64,000 bases of DNA from UBA1181 sp963648205 (lineage in GTDB: Bacteria > Bacteroidota > Bacteroidia > Bacteroidales > Paludibacteraceae): the NCBI GenBank assembly GCA_963648205.1, contig CAVJCT010000005.1, positions 1 through 64,000 on the forward strand, read 5' to 3'. Of the stretch, positions 16,103 to 24,621 are shown piece by piece. The notes beneath the pieces are model-generated. The model was not told the origin of the DNA. It was given only the letters and a program-made list of their open reading frames with translations, and did not search any database. Both the position numbers and the translations under genes were made by a program. How positions within the stretch are numbered: the stretch's first letter is position 1; the number at the start of each line of letters is the position of its first letter.

Positions 16103-16192
16103 CAAAAATAGACTTTTTCTGCCTCATATTCAATTTTTCTGCCTCATTTATGGCGAAAATGAGGCAGAAAAATGTTGGATGAGGCAGAAAAT
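16103..16192 (-). promoter_or_regulatory. Fic promoter with four copies of a 14-bp unit (two direct, two inverted)
   Basis: On the minus strand a -7 box TATTTTTG is at 16103-16110. The unit TTTTTCTGCCTCAT occurs at 16114 and 16134, and its complement ATGAGGCAGAAAAA at 16159, with a one-base variant at 16179. Each pair is spaced exactly 20 bp. A partial copy, TTTTTCTGCC (15021-15030), abuts the stop end of the gene. This looks like a cooperative operator recognised by a dimer or tetramer. Confidence 0.6.
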
Positions 16193-16207
16193 GAAATTTC
16201 AGGTTCT

Positions 16208-16510
16208 TTAATAAAAACCTGCGATGTCAGTGATTTCGAAATCTTCGCCATCTGAGTTTTCAAAGAGGGCGCATAGGTTTTCGAGACTTTCAACATGGAA
16301 GAAAATGTCGTCTTCGCTTAAGATGCCGATGTCGGTCTCTCGTGCGTCATCATCGGTTTCGTCTGTGTAGATGTCGTCGAGCGACATGATGCATTCCTCG
16401 GTCTCTTCGGTGTCTTTCCATTGAATTTCCACCTCGACAACGGCTGGTGTTTTGCCATCGTGGTCGGCTACGAACTCGTCGTACATTTGTTTGATTTCTT
16501 CTATACTCAT
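16208..16510 (-). CDS. Hypothetical small acidic protein
   Basis: A 100-residue soluble protein, very acidic (runs such as DDIYTDETDDDARETD), with no signal peptide or membrane segment. It begins MSIEEIKQMYDEFVADH. I do not recognise the family. It lies just upstream of the Fic repeat array on the same strand and could share a transcript with fic, since no terminator separates them. An antitoxin or anti-Fic role is conceivable from acidity and position, but nothing in the sequence shows it. Confidence 0.6.
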   Translation of the reverse strand: MSIEEIKQMYDEFVADHDGKTPAVVEVEIQWKDTEETEECIMSLDDIYTDETDDDARETDIGILSEDDIFFHVESLENLCALFENSDGEDFEITDIAGFY

Positions 16511-16677
16511 TTGATTATCAATTTAGTTCTATTTGAAATATACATTGTTTTCAAAAATAAGGATATTCTTTCAAAATCGTTGTGTTCTTGTTCGTCATTT
16601 GTTATGAAGGTGTATGTATCTATGAGTTTGCCTTAGAATGTTTTGTCAGAGATTTCTTTTGTATGCTTATTTTATCG

Positions 16678-16744
16678 TATCTTTACTCCCGAATTTCAAT
16701 GAAATTAAGGAATGTTACTCCCTGATTTCAATGTAAATCGGGAG
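16678..16744 (+). promoter_or_regulatory. Promoter repeats of the decapitated ATPase gene
   Basis: A -7-like box TATCTTTA (16678-16685) runs into two direct repeats, TTACTCCCGAATTTCAATG (16683-16701) and TTACTCCCTGATTTCAATG (16715-16733), 32 bp apart. The second forms an inverted repeat with AAATCGGGAG (16735-16744). The array is preserved although the gene behind it has lost its 5' end. Confidence 0.5.
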
Positions 16745-16763
16745 AAAAAAGGAAGAAGGCACT

Positions 16764-17693
16764 TTGGTCATCATCGACGAGATTCCAGAAGTGCCAGATA
16801 TGCTCAATGAAGTACATCGTTTAATGTCAGAAAAGTCTATCGTCTTTATTCTTTGCGGATCGAGTGCGAGAAAACTGAAACGAAAGGGGTATAACACTTT
16901 GGGTGGTCGTGCTTGCCCAGTCTACTTTTTCCCTTTTGTGAGTTGTGAGATTCCTGATTTCGATTTGCAACATGCTGTCAATTATGGTATGTTGCCACCT
17001 CATTACCTCGCAAAAAATCCGCAAAGGCGACTTTCTGCCTATATTGATGTTTATCTGAAAGAGGAAATCAAACAAGAATCATTGGTACGGAATCTTAATG
17101 CTTTCCAACGTTTCCTTGAGGTCGCAGCTTTGACCGATGGGGAGATGGTGAACTATAACAATATCGCACAAGATTGTGGTGTGGATTCTAAAACAGTGGC
17201 GAGTTATTTCGATATTTTGGAGGACACCCTAATAGGTTTTCGTGTGCCTGCATATACAAAGGTGGTGAAACGAAGACTGTCTCAAGCACCTCGCTTCTAC
17301 TATTTTGACGTAGGAATCGCGAATCACTTGTTGCATCGTAAGGATTTGGTCAGAGGAACGGTGGAGTATGGCCATGCGTTTAAACATTTGGTGGTGCAGG
17401 AACTAAGGGCTTGGCTCTCGTACAACGAGCGTGAGGAGCAGATGAGTTACTGGCGCACTCATACTGGTGTGGAGGTTGATGTGGTGATTGGTGATGCCAG
17501 GGTTGCGATAGAAATAAAATCGGTTGAGGAGGTTCTCCCCAAACACATCAAAGGTTTGTTATCCTTCTCCGAAGACTATCCCGAAAGCCGTTTGATGATT
17601 GTTTCGTTAGATCCTATTAACCGTCGGATGGGCAATGTGGAGTGCGTCTACATTTTGGATTTCTTCAAGGATTTGTGGAGTAAAGGTCTTTGA
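16764..17693 (+). pseudogene. DUF4143-type ATPase lacking its N-terminal P-loop
   Basis: The frame encodes 309 residues that begin at the Walker B strand (LVIIDEIPEVPDML). The sensor region FILCGSSARKLKR follows, then the wHTH-like middle and a C-terminal nuclease-like block VEVDVVIGDARVAIEIKS. About 60 upstream residues with Walker A are absent; a stop codon (16734-16736) lies in frame 30 bp ahead and only a TTG is available as start. I read this as a gene that lost its 5' coding part by deletion while keeping its promoter repeats. It has no ATP-binding loop and is probably non-functional, unless the fragment has a separate role. Confidence 0.8.
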
Positions 17694-17701
17694 AAAATTC
17701 T

Positions 17702-17915
17702 CTATTCCGAAAAAATGCCACAAATGACACTTTTTCGGAATAGCGAATGGAGCTTTAGATATTCGCCACTGAAAAGACAATCTTCTTAGAAAAATCGCTA
17801 TTCCGAATTTTTGCCACTAATGACAGAAATTCGGAATAGCGGTTCGCTTTATATGGAAAATCGTTTTATCTTTGTTCCGAACTTTTGCCACTAATGGCAT
17901 TTTTTCGGAATAGCG
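17702..17915 (+). repeat. Three related palindromes and promoter ahead of the ATPase gene
   Basis: Three palindromes share TTCCGAA...TTCGGAATAG arms around a conserved TGCCAC-AATG centre: at 17702-17743, 17796-17841 and 17874-17915. The last ends one base before the start codon at 17917. A -7 box TATCTTTG (17867-17874) touches the third copy, so transcription starts inside it. The middle copy is identical over 48 bp (17797-17844) to the copy after the gene (19159-19206). Confidence 0.75.
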
Positions 17916-17916
17916 T

Positions 17917-19155
17917 ATGGTGATAAATCGGGATTACTATTTACAGCAGTTGATTGAGCGGAAACACAATGGCTTGATTAAGATTGTAACGGGGTTGCGT
18001 AGAAGTGGAAAATCTTTCCTTCTGTTCAACCTATTCCATCATCATTTATTGGAATCGGGTGTGGATGAGAACCATATCATAGAGGTCTCTTTTGACGATT
18101 TTCGTAAGGCTGAGTTGAGGGATCCCTACAATTTGATGAATCTGATTGAGCAACGTATGACTGATGAGGCTCGATATTACATCATCCTTGATGAGGTGCA
18201 GATGCTCGATCGTTTTGTGGAGGTGATGAACAGTTTTATGCATATCCCGAATGTGGACGTGTATGTTACGGGTAGTAATTCTCGTTTCCTTTCAAGGGAC
18301 ATTGCCACTGAGTTTCGTGGACGAGGTACGGAGATTCACCTTTTCCCCCTTTCTTTTGCTGAGATGTATGCCGCTGTTGGAGGCGACAAAAATGCGTTAT
18401 GGAAGCGGTATTACAAATATGGCGGACTTCCTCAATTGGTTGATTTAGAGAATGATAAGCAACGAGAAGACTATGTTCTCTCTTTGTGTGAAACTGTTTA
18501 TATAAAAGACATTATTGAGCGAAATAAAGTGCGAGGAGAGTCTGATTTCTCTGAGTTGATACAAACGATTTCGTCGTGTGTCGGGTCTCCTTGTAATCCT
18601 CTGAAATTGTCGAATACGTTCAAAAGTTCGAAGAATGTCTCTATAGATGACAAGACTATTGCAAAGTACCTCTCTTATATGGAGGACGCTTTCTTGGTGG
18701 AAAAGTCGGAACGTTATGATATAAAAGGGAAAAAATATATTGGGACGTTGTCCAAGTACTATTTTCAAGATATTGGCTTGCGAAATGCCTTCCTCGATTT
18801 CCGTCAAGTTGAGGAAACGCACATTATGGAGAATGTGATATACAATGAGTTACGTTCTCGAGGTTTCCGTGTGGATGTCGGAATGGTGGAGACTCGTACC
18901 TCTCAGGTTCGCAAACAGTTGGAGGTGGATTTCGTAGCTAATGTGGCAGACAAGCGGTACTATATTCAGTCTGCCTACGCAATGCCAGATGAGGCTAAGC
19001 GAGAGCAAGAGGCTGCATCGTTGAGGCGTATAGACGACTCGTTTAGAAAAATCATTATTATGAGGGAAGATATTGCGCCCTACTATGATTCATACGGAAT
19101 CCTAATCGTAGGTTTGATGGATTTCCTGTTGGATAGAACTTTATTAGATCGATAG
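17917..19155 (+). CDS. AAA ATPase of the DUF4143 family
   Basis: A 412-residue P-loop ATPase. Walker A is GLRRSGKSF (about 27-35) and Walker B is YIILDEVQML (about 87-96), followed by VYVTGSNSRFLSRD. The middle region is wHTH-like and the C-terminus has LEVDFVANVADKRYYIQSAY, the nuclease-fold-like signature of this family, with Gln in place of the usual Lys-containing motif. It resembles the ATPase at 12632-13921 in layout but is a distinct paralogue. The gene is bracketed by palindromes that are nearly or fully identical on both sides, beginning one base before the start and four bases after the stop. Function unknown. Confidence 0.87.
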   Translation: MVINRDYYLQQLIERKHNGLIKIVTGLRRSGKSFLLFNLFHHHLLESGVDENHIIEVSFDDFRKAELRDPYNLMNLIEQRMTDEARYYIILDEVQMLDRFVEVMNSFMHIPNVDVYVTGSNSRFLSRDIATEFRGRGTEIHLFPLSFAEMYAAVGGDKNALWKRYYKYGGLPQLVDLENDKQREDYVLSLCETVYIKDIIERNKVRGESDFSELIQTISSCVGSPCNPLKLSNTFKSSKNVSIDDKTIAKYLSYMEDAFLVEKSERYDIKGKKYIGTLSKYYFQDIGLRNAFLDFRQVEETHIMENVIYNELRSRGFRVDVGMVETRTSQVRKQLEVDFVANVADKRYYIQSAYAMPDEAKREQEAASLRRIDDSFRKIIIMREDIAPYYDSYGILIVGLMDFLLDRTLLDR

Positions 19156-19158
19156 TTT

Positions 19159-19206
19159 GCTATTCCGAATTTTTGCCACTAATGACAGAAATTCGGAATA
19201 GCGGTT
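19159..19206. repeat. Downstream copy of the ATPase palindrome
   Basis: These 48 bp are identical to 17797-17844 upstream of the gene and in the same orientation. The arms GCTATTCCGAATTT and AAATTCGGAATAGC make a strong hairpin. It starts 4 bp after the stop codon, so it could also terminate transcription, but no T run follows. Confidence 0.8.
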
Positions 19207-19228
19207 GTGAAGGAATGAAAAATCTATT

Positions 19229-20647
19229 TTACTTACCGAACAGGTCGTCCATTGTGAGCGATTGTTGAAGCACAGTGTCGTTTGCTGATGGGGTTACTCC
19301 GTAGGTGGTGAGCATCACTTGTTGGCAACTTTTGCGGGTTTTGGTTTCCTGCTCAAATTGCCATTGGCGTGATTGCAGAGTGTCGGCATACGATTTGTCA
19401 ATGCTGTAGGGTTTCGTTGAGAATTTTATCTCGAAGAGGTTGACAATATTGTCTGCTCGGTCTATCACTAAATCAATTTGCGATTTGCGTTCTTTGGATT
19501 TGCTTGTCCAACTCGAAACGTTTGTGCTTATTCCACTGATACCCAATGCTTCTTTAATTTGGTCAATATGTTGCAGACAAACTTGCTCAAAGGCGTATCC
19601 TGCCCACGAGAGAATCTTGGATGTGCCAATGTTGTGTTGCCAAAAGTGTTGGTCGTTGTTTCTTCCGTCCTTAAGGAAATGGAAGTAGAAAAGGGTGTAG
19701 GCATCGGTCAGTTGATAAATTTCGTCTCTTTTCTTTTGTCCAAAAGAGGTGTAGCAACGAATAAAATCGCTCTGCTCCAATTCTGCGAGAATGCGAGATG
19801 CACCTCCACCGTTCGGAATTCCTGTTGCCTCTAATATCTCATTCCGTGTAAGACCTTTCTTCTTCTCTGTCAATGATTTAACAATGGTCAGATGATTGTC
19901 TGCATTCCGAAACATCGCCTTGTATAGGTTTTCATATTCGTCGTGCAACTGTCCATCTGGGTTGAACAACAGAGCGTCAATATTTTGGGCTAAACTGAGA
20001 GTAGGATTGAGCATGCTCAAATAGAAGGGAACGCCACCGAAGACCATGTAACTCATCACTTGGTCATATCGGTTCATTTTTATTTTGCGTTCTTCATAGA
20101 ATTTTTCACATTCGTTGAGGCTAAACGGATGAAGGTGGATACGTTGGTTGACCCTTCCGTAGAGTCCGCCGTGATTGGTGAATATTTTGTTGATGATCCA
20201 GGATGTGGCAGAACTACATGCCACTAATAAAACGTCGTTGCGTGTTGATGCCCAACTGTTCCAAAACCATTCCAAAGCGGTGAGAAATGACCCGTCAGAA
20301 CCATTCATCCACGATAGTTCATCTAAAAAGACTACCTTTTTCTGGTCTTCGCTTTTCTCCAATATTAAAATGAGTTCTTTGAAGGCTTCATCCCACGACC
20401 GTGGAAGGGAAAGCGGTACGCTTGAATATTTACAAAGAGCATGATAAAAGTATTGAAGTTGAACTTCTTTCTTCTCTTGGTTTACTCCTGTGGCATAAAA
20501 TGTCATTTCGTTGGCGAATGTCTCTCGAATGAGAAATGTTTTTCCCACTCTTCTTCGTCCATATACAACGACAAATATGGATTCTTCTGCTTCGTAAAAG
20601 TATCGAAGTTGCGCTATTTCTTTCTTTCTTCCAATAATCTTAACCAT
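19229..20647 (-). CDS. AAA ATPase with C-terminal DUF234 (archaeal-ATPase type)
   Basis: A 472-residue P-loop ATPase. Walker A is YGRRRVGKTFL (about 29-39), Walker B is KVVFLDELSWM (about 103-113), followed by a sensor block VLLVACSSATSWI. A wHTH segment (TRNEILEATGIPNGGGASRILAELEQS) lies near 270-297. The C-terminal DUF234-like part has SQIDLVIDRADNIVNLFEIKF, a PD-(D/E)XK-like core with Asp, Glu and Lys kept. Related proteins are common in archaea and Bacteroidetes; function unproven. It converges with the DUF4143 ATPase and carries two tandem palindromes at its promoter. Confidence 0.87.
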   Translation of the reverse strand: MVKIIGRKKEIAQLRYFYEAEESIFVVVYGRRRVGKTFLIRETFANEMTFYATGVNQEKKEVQLQYFYHALCKYSSVPLSLPRSWDEAFKELILILEKSEDQKKVVFLDELSWMNGSDGSFLTALEWFWNSWASTRNDVLLVACSSATSWIINKIFTNHGGLYGRVNQRIHLHPFSLNECEKFYEERKIKMNRYDQVMSYMVFGGVPFYLSMLNPTLSLAQNIDALLFNPDGQLHDEYENLYKAMFRNADNHLTIVKSLTEKKKGLTRNEILEATGIPNGGGASRILAELEQSDFIRCYTSFGQKKRDEIYQLTDAYTLFYFHFLKDGRNNDQHFWQHNIGTSKILSWAGYAFEQVCLQHIDQIKEALGISGISTNVSSWTSKSKERKSQIDLVIDRADNIVNLFEIKFSTKPYSIDKSYADTLQSRQWQFEQETKTRKSCQQVMLTTYGVTPSANDTVLQQSLTMDDLFGK

Positions 20648-20706
20648 TCGCTATAATTCTTAGTTAAGTTGATGTTTATTAAGAGATTTGCCTCTCTATT
20701 TGGCTA

Positions 20707-20822
20707 CAAATATATAAAATCCTATAGATAAAGCCAACTCCTTACCCATTCATCTGGCTTTATCTATATAAAAAAGCATAGATAAAGCCAGTTGCTTACC
20801 TATCCGTGTGGCTTTATCTATG
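20707..20822 (-). promoter_or_regulatory. Promoter and two tandem palindromes of the DUF234 ATPase gene
   Basis: A perfect -7 box (TATATTTG on the minus strand) is at 20707-20714. Upstream of it are two palindromes 54 bp apart. The first has arms TATAGATAAAGCCA (20723-20736) and TGGCTTTATCTATA (20755-20768). The second has arms CATAGATAAAGCCA (20777-20790) and TGGCTTTATCTATG (20809-20822). Arms are perfect within each palindrome; the 18-nt spacers differ. Likely operators, abutting the thi promoter region on the other side. Confidence 0.65.
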
Positions 20823-20861
20823 TTGTAAATGAAATTATATTATTCTCGCTGGCTCTTACTA

Positions 20862-20892
20862 TTTGTTTTCACAAAAAGATTTTTTATATTTG
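20862..20892 (+). promoter_or_regulatory. Promoter of the thiamine operon
   Basis: TTTG (20862-20865), a 19-bp spacer and TATATTTG (20885-20892) match the Bacteroidetes sigma consensus exactly. Transcription would start at about 20898, directly before the TPP riboswitch. Confidence 0.85.
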
Positions 20893-20895
20893 CCG

Positions 20896-20974
20896 ACGTA
20901 TTCGAAAGGGGTGCCATAGTGCTGAGATTATACCCTCCGACCTGATGCAGGTAATGCTGCCGTAGGAATTTAGA
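20896..20974 (+). promoter_or_regulatory. TPP (THI-box) riboswitch
   Basis: The conserved thi-box elements appear in order: GGGGTGC, GCTGAGA (20921-20927), TACCC, GACCTGATGCAGGTAATGC (about 20939-20957) and CGTAGGAA. A short P1 closes as ATTC (20900-20903) with GAAT (20966-20969). It binds thiamine pyrophosphate and should shut the thi operon when TPP is plentiful. No strong terminator hairpin follows directly in the 190-nt leader before thiS, so translational control or a distant structure is possible. Confidence 0.95.
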
Positions 20975-21164
20975 TGCGAAGTTTTGTTGATTCACTCTTT
21001 TTAGAGTTTCCCCTACATTTCATTACCGCTTATTTACATCTGGTCTCTTTTGCGAGTGTTCGTGAAAGTGGGTATTTCTTCTTTTGAATACCTTATATAA
21101 TGTATGTCCCCGAAATGGTGGTTGGCAATCGGGAACTGGTGGATGGAAAAAAACTAATAAAAAT

Positions 21165-21362
21165 ATGAAGGTATTAGTGAACTCAAAAGAGGTGGAGACT
21201 CAGGCTGCGGTCTTGAGCGACCTTGCCAAGGAACTGCAGTTCCCCGAAAAGGGTATTGCGGTGGGCGTCAACAATGCGGTGGTGCCTCGTGCAAAATGGG
21301 CAGAGAAAACACTGTCCGACGGTGATAAAATAGTGATGATAAAGGCTACTTGTGGAGGTTGA
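21165..21362 (+). CDS. thiS: Sulfur carrier protein ThiS
   Basis: A 65-residue ubiquitin-like protein ending in the diagnostic CGG, whose C-terminal Gly is adenylated by ThiF and converted to thiocarboxylate to donate sulfur for the thiazole ring. I choose the Met at 21165 (MKVLVNSKEVETQ), the family's normal start; the 27 codons before it do not match. It is the first gene of the operon, 270 bp downstream of the transcription start, and ends 3 bp before thiE. Confidence 0.93.
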   Translation: MKVLVNSKEVETQAAVLSDLAKELQFPEKGIAVGVNNAVVPRAKWAEKTLSDGDKIVMIKATCGG

Positions 21363-21365
21363 TTT

Positions 21366-22025
21366 ATGACAAAGAAAGAAAAATTAGAGAACGTATCGCT
21401 CCAGTTTATTTCTCATTTCACGGAGAAATATTCTTACATCGACTCCATTCGTTTGGCGTTGGAGGGCGATTGTAAGTGGGTGCAGTTGCGTATGAAAGAT
21501 GCGACGGTCGACGAACTGCGAGAGAATGCTTTGGTGGCGAAAAAACTTTGCGCCGAGCATAACGCAGTTTTCATCATCGATGACAATGTGGCGTTGGTGA
21601 AAGAGATTGGTGCGGATGGTGTTCACTTGGGCAAGAACGATATGCCAGTGGATGAGGCTCGCAAGATCTTGGGCGACTCCTTTATCATCGGAGGAACTGC
21701 CAACACTTACGAGGATGTGAAGAGGTTGGTGGCTCAAGGTGCTGATTACATCGGTTGCGGACCATTCCGATTCACGCAGACGAAGAAGAACCTTTCGCCG
21801 ATTTTGGGAGCTGAGGGCTATCGTCAGATTGTGGCTCAGATGAAGGCGGACGGTTTGCAAGTGCCGATTGTGGCGATTGGCGGTATCACGATAGCGGACA
21901 TACCGACGGTGATGCAGACGGGCGTTTCGGGCATTGCGGTGTCGGGTGCTGTGCTGCGTGCGGAACAACCGAGCGTTGAGATTCATAAATTTAATTCAGA
22001 AATAAAGAAAAATAGCGTTATCTAA
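21366..22025 (+). CDS. thiE: Thiamine-phosphate synthase
   Basis: A 219-residue TIM-barrel enzyme that joins hydroxymethylpyrimidine pyrophosphate to thiazole phosphate to give thiamine monophosphate. Typical blocks are WVQLRMKDA (about 38-46), FIIDDNVALVKEIGADGVHLGKNDM (pieces about 71-96), IIGGTANT, DYIGCGPFRFTQTKKN and the phosphate-binding VAIGGI (about 174-179). It follows thiS by 3 bp. A second, more divergent ThiE-like gene closes the operon, so this copy is probably the main synthase. Confidence 0.92.
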   Translation: MTKKEKLENVSLQFISHFTEKYSYIDSIRLALEGDCKWVQLRMKDATVDELRENALVAKKLCAEHNAVFIIDDNVALVKEIGADGVHLGKNDMPVDEARKILGDSFIIGGTANTYEDVKRLVAQGADYIGCGPFRFTQTKKNLSPILGAEGYRQIVAQMKADGLQVPIVAIGGITIADIPTVMQTGVSGIAVSGAVLRAEQPSVEIHKFNSEIKKNSVI

Positions 22026-22067
22026 GGTTGCATTTAATGGCATCTTAGAATAAAATAGATAAAAGAT

Positions 22068-22844
22068 ATGCAAAAATTAGTGATTGCAGGTAGAGAGTTC
22101 AATTCTCGCCTTTTCCTTGGAACAGGAAAGTTCAATTCAAACAAGTTGATGGCAGAGGCAATTCAAGCGTCTGGTTCAGAGATGGTTACGATTGCGATGA
22201 AGCGTGTGGAGTTGGAGGATTCAGAAGATGATATGTTGAAACACGTGTTGAGCGACAAAATCCAACTTTTGCCAAACACATCAGGCGTGCGTGATGCTGA
22301 AGAGGCAGTTTTCGCTGCGCAGATGGCTCGCGAGGCATTCGGAACAAACTGGTTGAAATTGGAGATTCACCCTGATCCTCGTTACTTGTTGCCAGACTCT
22401 GTCGAGACGTTGAAGGCTACCGAGCAATTGGTAAAGCAAGGTTTCGTGGTACTTCCTTACTGTCAGGCAGACCCAACATTGTGCCGTCAGTTGGAGGAGG
22501 CTGGTGCGGCAACGGTTATGCCTTTGGGTGCGCCAATCGGAACCAATAAGGGATTGCAGACGAAGGATTTCTTGAGAATCATCATCGAACAAGCCAATAT
22601 TCCTGTCGTTGTGGATGCTGGTATCGGTGCGCCAAGTCACGCTGCCGAGGCAATGGAGATGGGAGCATCTGCATGCTTGGTTAACACCGCAATCGCAGTG
22701 GCAAACGACCCAGTTGCAATGGCAAAGGCATTCGCACAGGCTGTTGAGGCTGGACGTATGGCTTACGAGGCTGGTTTGGCAGTGCAAGCCAACAACTTCG
22801 AGGCTGAAGCTTCTTCTCCGCTGACCAGTTTTTTGAATGAATAA
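22068..22844 (+). CDS. thiG: Thiazole synthase
   Basis: A 258-residue TIM-barrel enzyme that builds the thiazole phosphate ring from deoxyxylulose-5-phosphate, dehydroglycine and ThiS thiocarboxylate. Family motifs are SRLFLGTGKF near the N-terminus, IQLLPNTSGVRDAEEAV, WLKLEIHPDPRYLLPD and the C-terminal VDAGIGAPSHAAEAMEMGA with the phosphate loop. Length is normal. It acts with ThiH, which supplies dehydroglycine in anaerobes, two genes downstream. Confidence 0.96.
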   Translation: MQKLVIAGREFNSRLFLGTGKFNSNKLMAEAIQASGSEMVTIAMKRVELEDSEDDMLKHVLSDKIQLLPNTSGVRDAEEAVFAAQMAREAFGTNWLKLEIHPDPRYLLPDSVETLKATEQLVKQGFVVLPYCQADPTLCRQLEEAGAATVMPLGAPIGTNKGLQTKDFLRIIIEQANIPVVVDAGIGAPSHAAEAMEMGASACLVNTAIAVANDPVAMAKAFAQAVEAGRMAYEAGLAVQANNFEAEASSPLTSFLNE

Positions 22845-22881
22845 AAACCAATTAATTATCATATAAATAATTTTAGAAAAT

Positions 22882-24579
22882 ATGGATTCGCGTATAACGT
22901 ACCCACGTTCTGAAAAAGTTTATTTGAAGGGTGAGAGATTCCCTTTCCTCCGTGTTGGCATGCGCCAGGTGGAGCAAGTGCCAAGCACTAATTTCGTAGA
23001 AGGGAAGAAGGTAGTAACACCCAATCCGAAGATTATGATCTACGATACGAGTGGACCATTCAGCGACCCTAACATCGAAATCGATTTGAAGAAAGGTCTG
23101 CCTCGTATGCGTGAGGAGTGGATTGTGTCGAGAGGCGATGTTGAGCGCTTGCCAGAGATCACTTCGGAGTATGGAAGAATGCGTCGGGATGACAAAAGTT
23201 TGGATCATCTTCGTTTCGAGCATATTGCCCTTCCTTATCGTGCGAAGGAGAGTAAACACATCACGCAGATGGCGTATGCGAAGGCTGGTATCGTAACGCC
23301 AGAAATGGAGTATGTCTCTATCCGTGAGAATATGAATTGCAAGGAGTTGGGCATTGAGACGCATATCACGCCAGAGTTTGTGCGTGACGAGATTGCTGCG
23401 GGTCGTGCCGTACTTCCTGCCAATATCAACCACCCAGAGTCTGAGCCGATGATTATCGGTAGAAACTTCTTGGTGAAGATCAATACCAACATCGGTAACT
23501 CTGCTACTACCTCTACAATTGAAGAGGAGGTGGAGAAATCACTTTGGAGTTGCAAATGGGGAGGCGACACGTTGATGGATCTTTCAACAGGTGCGAATAT
23601 CCACGAGACACGCGAATGGATCATCCGCAACTGTCCAGTTCCCGTTGGCACAGTGCCTATCTATCAGGCTCTTGAGAAGGTGAAAGGTAAGGTGAAAGAC
23701 CTCACTTGGGATATTTTCAAAGACACGCTTATCGAGCAGTGCGAGCAGGGTGTGGATTATTTCACGATTCACGCAGGTATTCGTCGTAAGAATGTGCATT
23801 TAGCAGACAGTCGTGTAACAGGTATCGTGAGCCGTGGCGGAAGTATCATGAGCAAGTGGTGTTTGATCCACGATCAGGAGAGTTTCCTCTACGAGCATTT
23901 TGATGATATTTGCGATATCCTCGCACAGTACGACGTGGCTATTTCATTGGGTGATGGACTCCGTCCTGGTTCTACTGCCGATGCCAACGATGCGGCTCAG
24001 TTTGCCGAACTCGACACGATGGGCGAGTTGGTGGTTCGTGCATGGGATAAGAATGTGCAGGCGTTCATTGAGGGTCCTGGACACGTTCCTTTGCATAAAA
24101 TCAAGGAGAATATGGAGCGTCAGATCGAGAAGTGCCACAACGCACCTTTCTATACGCTCGGTCCGTTGGTTACGGATATTGCTCCCGGCTACGACCATAT
24201 CACCTCGGCTATCGGTGCCGCTCAGATTGGTTGGTTGGGTACGGCGATGCTTTGCTACGTTACGCCAAAAGAGCACCTTGGATTGCCAGAGAAAGAGGAT
24301 GTGCGTGTCGGTGTGATCACCTACAAGATTGCAGCCCATGCGGCAGACTTGGCTAAGGGACATCCGGGAGCGCAGGTTCGCGATAATGCCTTGAGCAAGG
24401 CGCGCTATGAGTTCCGTTGGAAAGACCAGTTCGACCTCTCTTTGGATCCCGAACGAGCATTGGATTATTTTAAACAAGGGAAACACATTAACGGCGAATA
24501 CTGCACAATGTGTGGACCAAATTTCTGTGCGATGAAATTGAGTCGCGATATCAGAAAAGATTTTCCAGATGAGAAGTGA
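22882..24579 (+). CDS. thiC: Phosphomethylpyrimidine synthase
   Basis: A 565-residue radical SAM enzyme that rearranges aminoimidazole ribotide into hydroxymethylpyrimidine phosphate. Near the C-terminus the unusual cluster motif CTMCGPNFCAMK (CX2CX4C) binds the 4Fe-4S centre. Other family blocks are VDYFTIHAGI, VSRGGSIMSKWC and SLGDGLRPGS, all well kept. The ThiC N-terminal domain is present. It is the fourth gene in the thi operon, with about 40 bp to either neighbour. Confidence 0.97.
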   Translation: MDSRITYPRSEKVYLKGERFPFLRVGMRQVEQVPSTNFVEGKKVVTPNPKIMIYDTSGPFSDPNIEIDLKKGLPRMREEWIVSRGDVERLPEITSEYGRMRRDDKSLDHLRFEHIALPYRAKESKHITQMAYAKAGIVTPEMEYVSIRENMNCKELGIETHITPEFVRDEIAAGRAVLPANINHPESEPMIIGRNFLVKINTNIGNSATTSTIEEEVEKSLWSCKWGGDTLMDLSTGANIHETREWIIRNCPVPVGTVPIYQALEKVKGKVKDLTWDIFKDTLIEQCEQGVDYFTIHAGIRRKNVHLADSRVTGIVSRGGSIMSKWCLIHDQESFLYEHFDDICDILAQYDVAISLGDGLRPGSTADANDAAQFAELDTMGELVVRAWDKNVQAFIEGPGHVPLHKIKENMERQIEKCHNAPFYTLGPLVTDIAPGYDHITSAIGAAQIGWLGTAMLCYVTPKEHLGLPEKEDVRVGVITYKIAAHAADLAKGHPGAQVRDNALSKARYEFRWKDQFDLSLDPERALDYFKQGKHINGEYCTMCGPNFCAMKLSRDIRKDFPDEK

Positions 24580-24621
24580 TAATCCATCGGAAGTCTTTCA
24601 GAATCAATAAATTAAAAGAAA

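Noticed and set aside
17702..19206. Classical insertion sequence with terminal inverted repeats
   Set aside because: The enclosed gene is a DUF4143 ATPase, not a transposase; each end is a full palindrome in direct orientation, and no target-site duplication is evident.
22281..22862. 193-codon minus-strand frame over thiG
   Set aside because: It mirrors thiG, is rich in Cys, His and Leu without a domain, and lies inside a well-defined thi operon.
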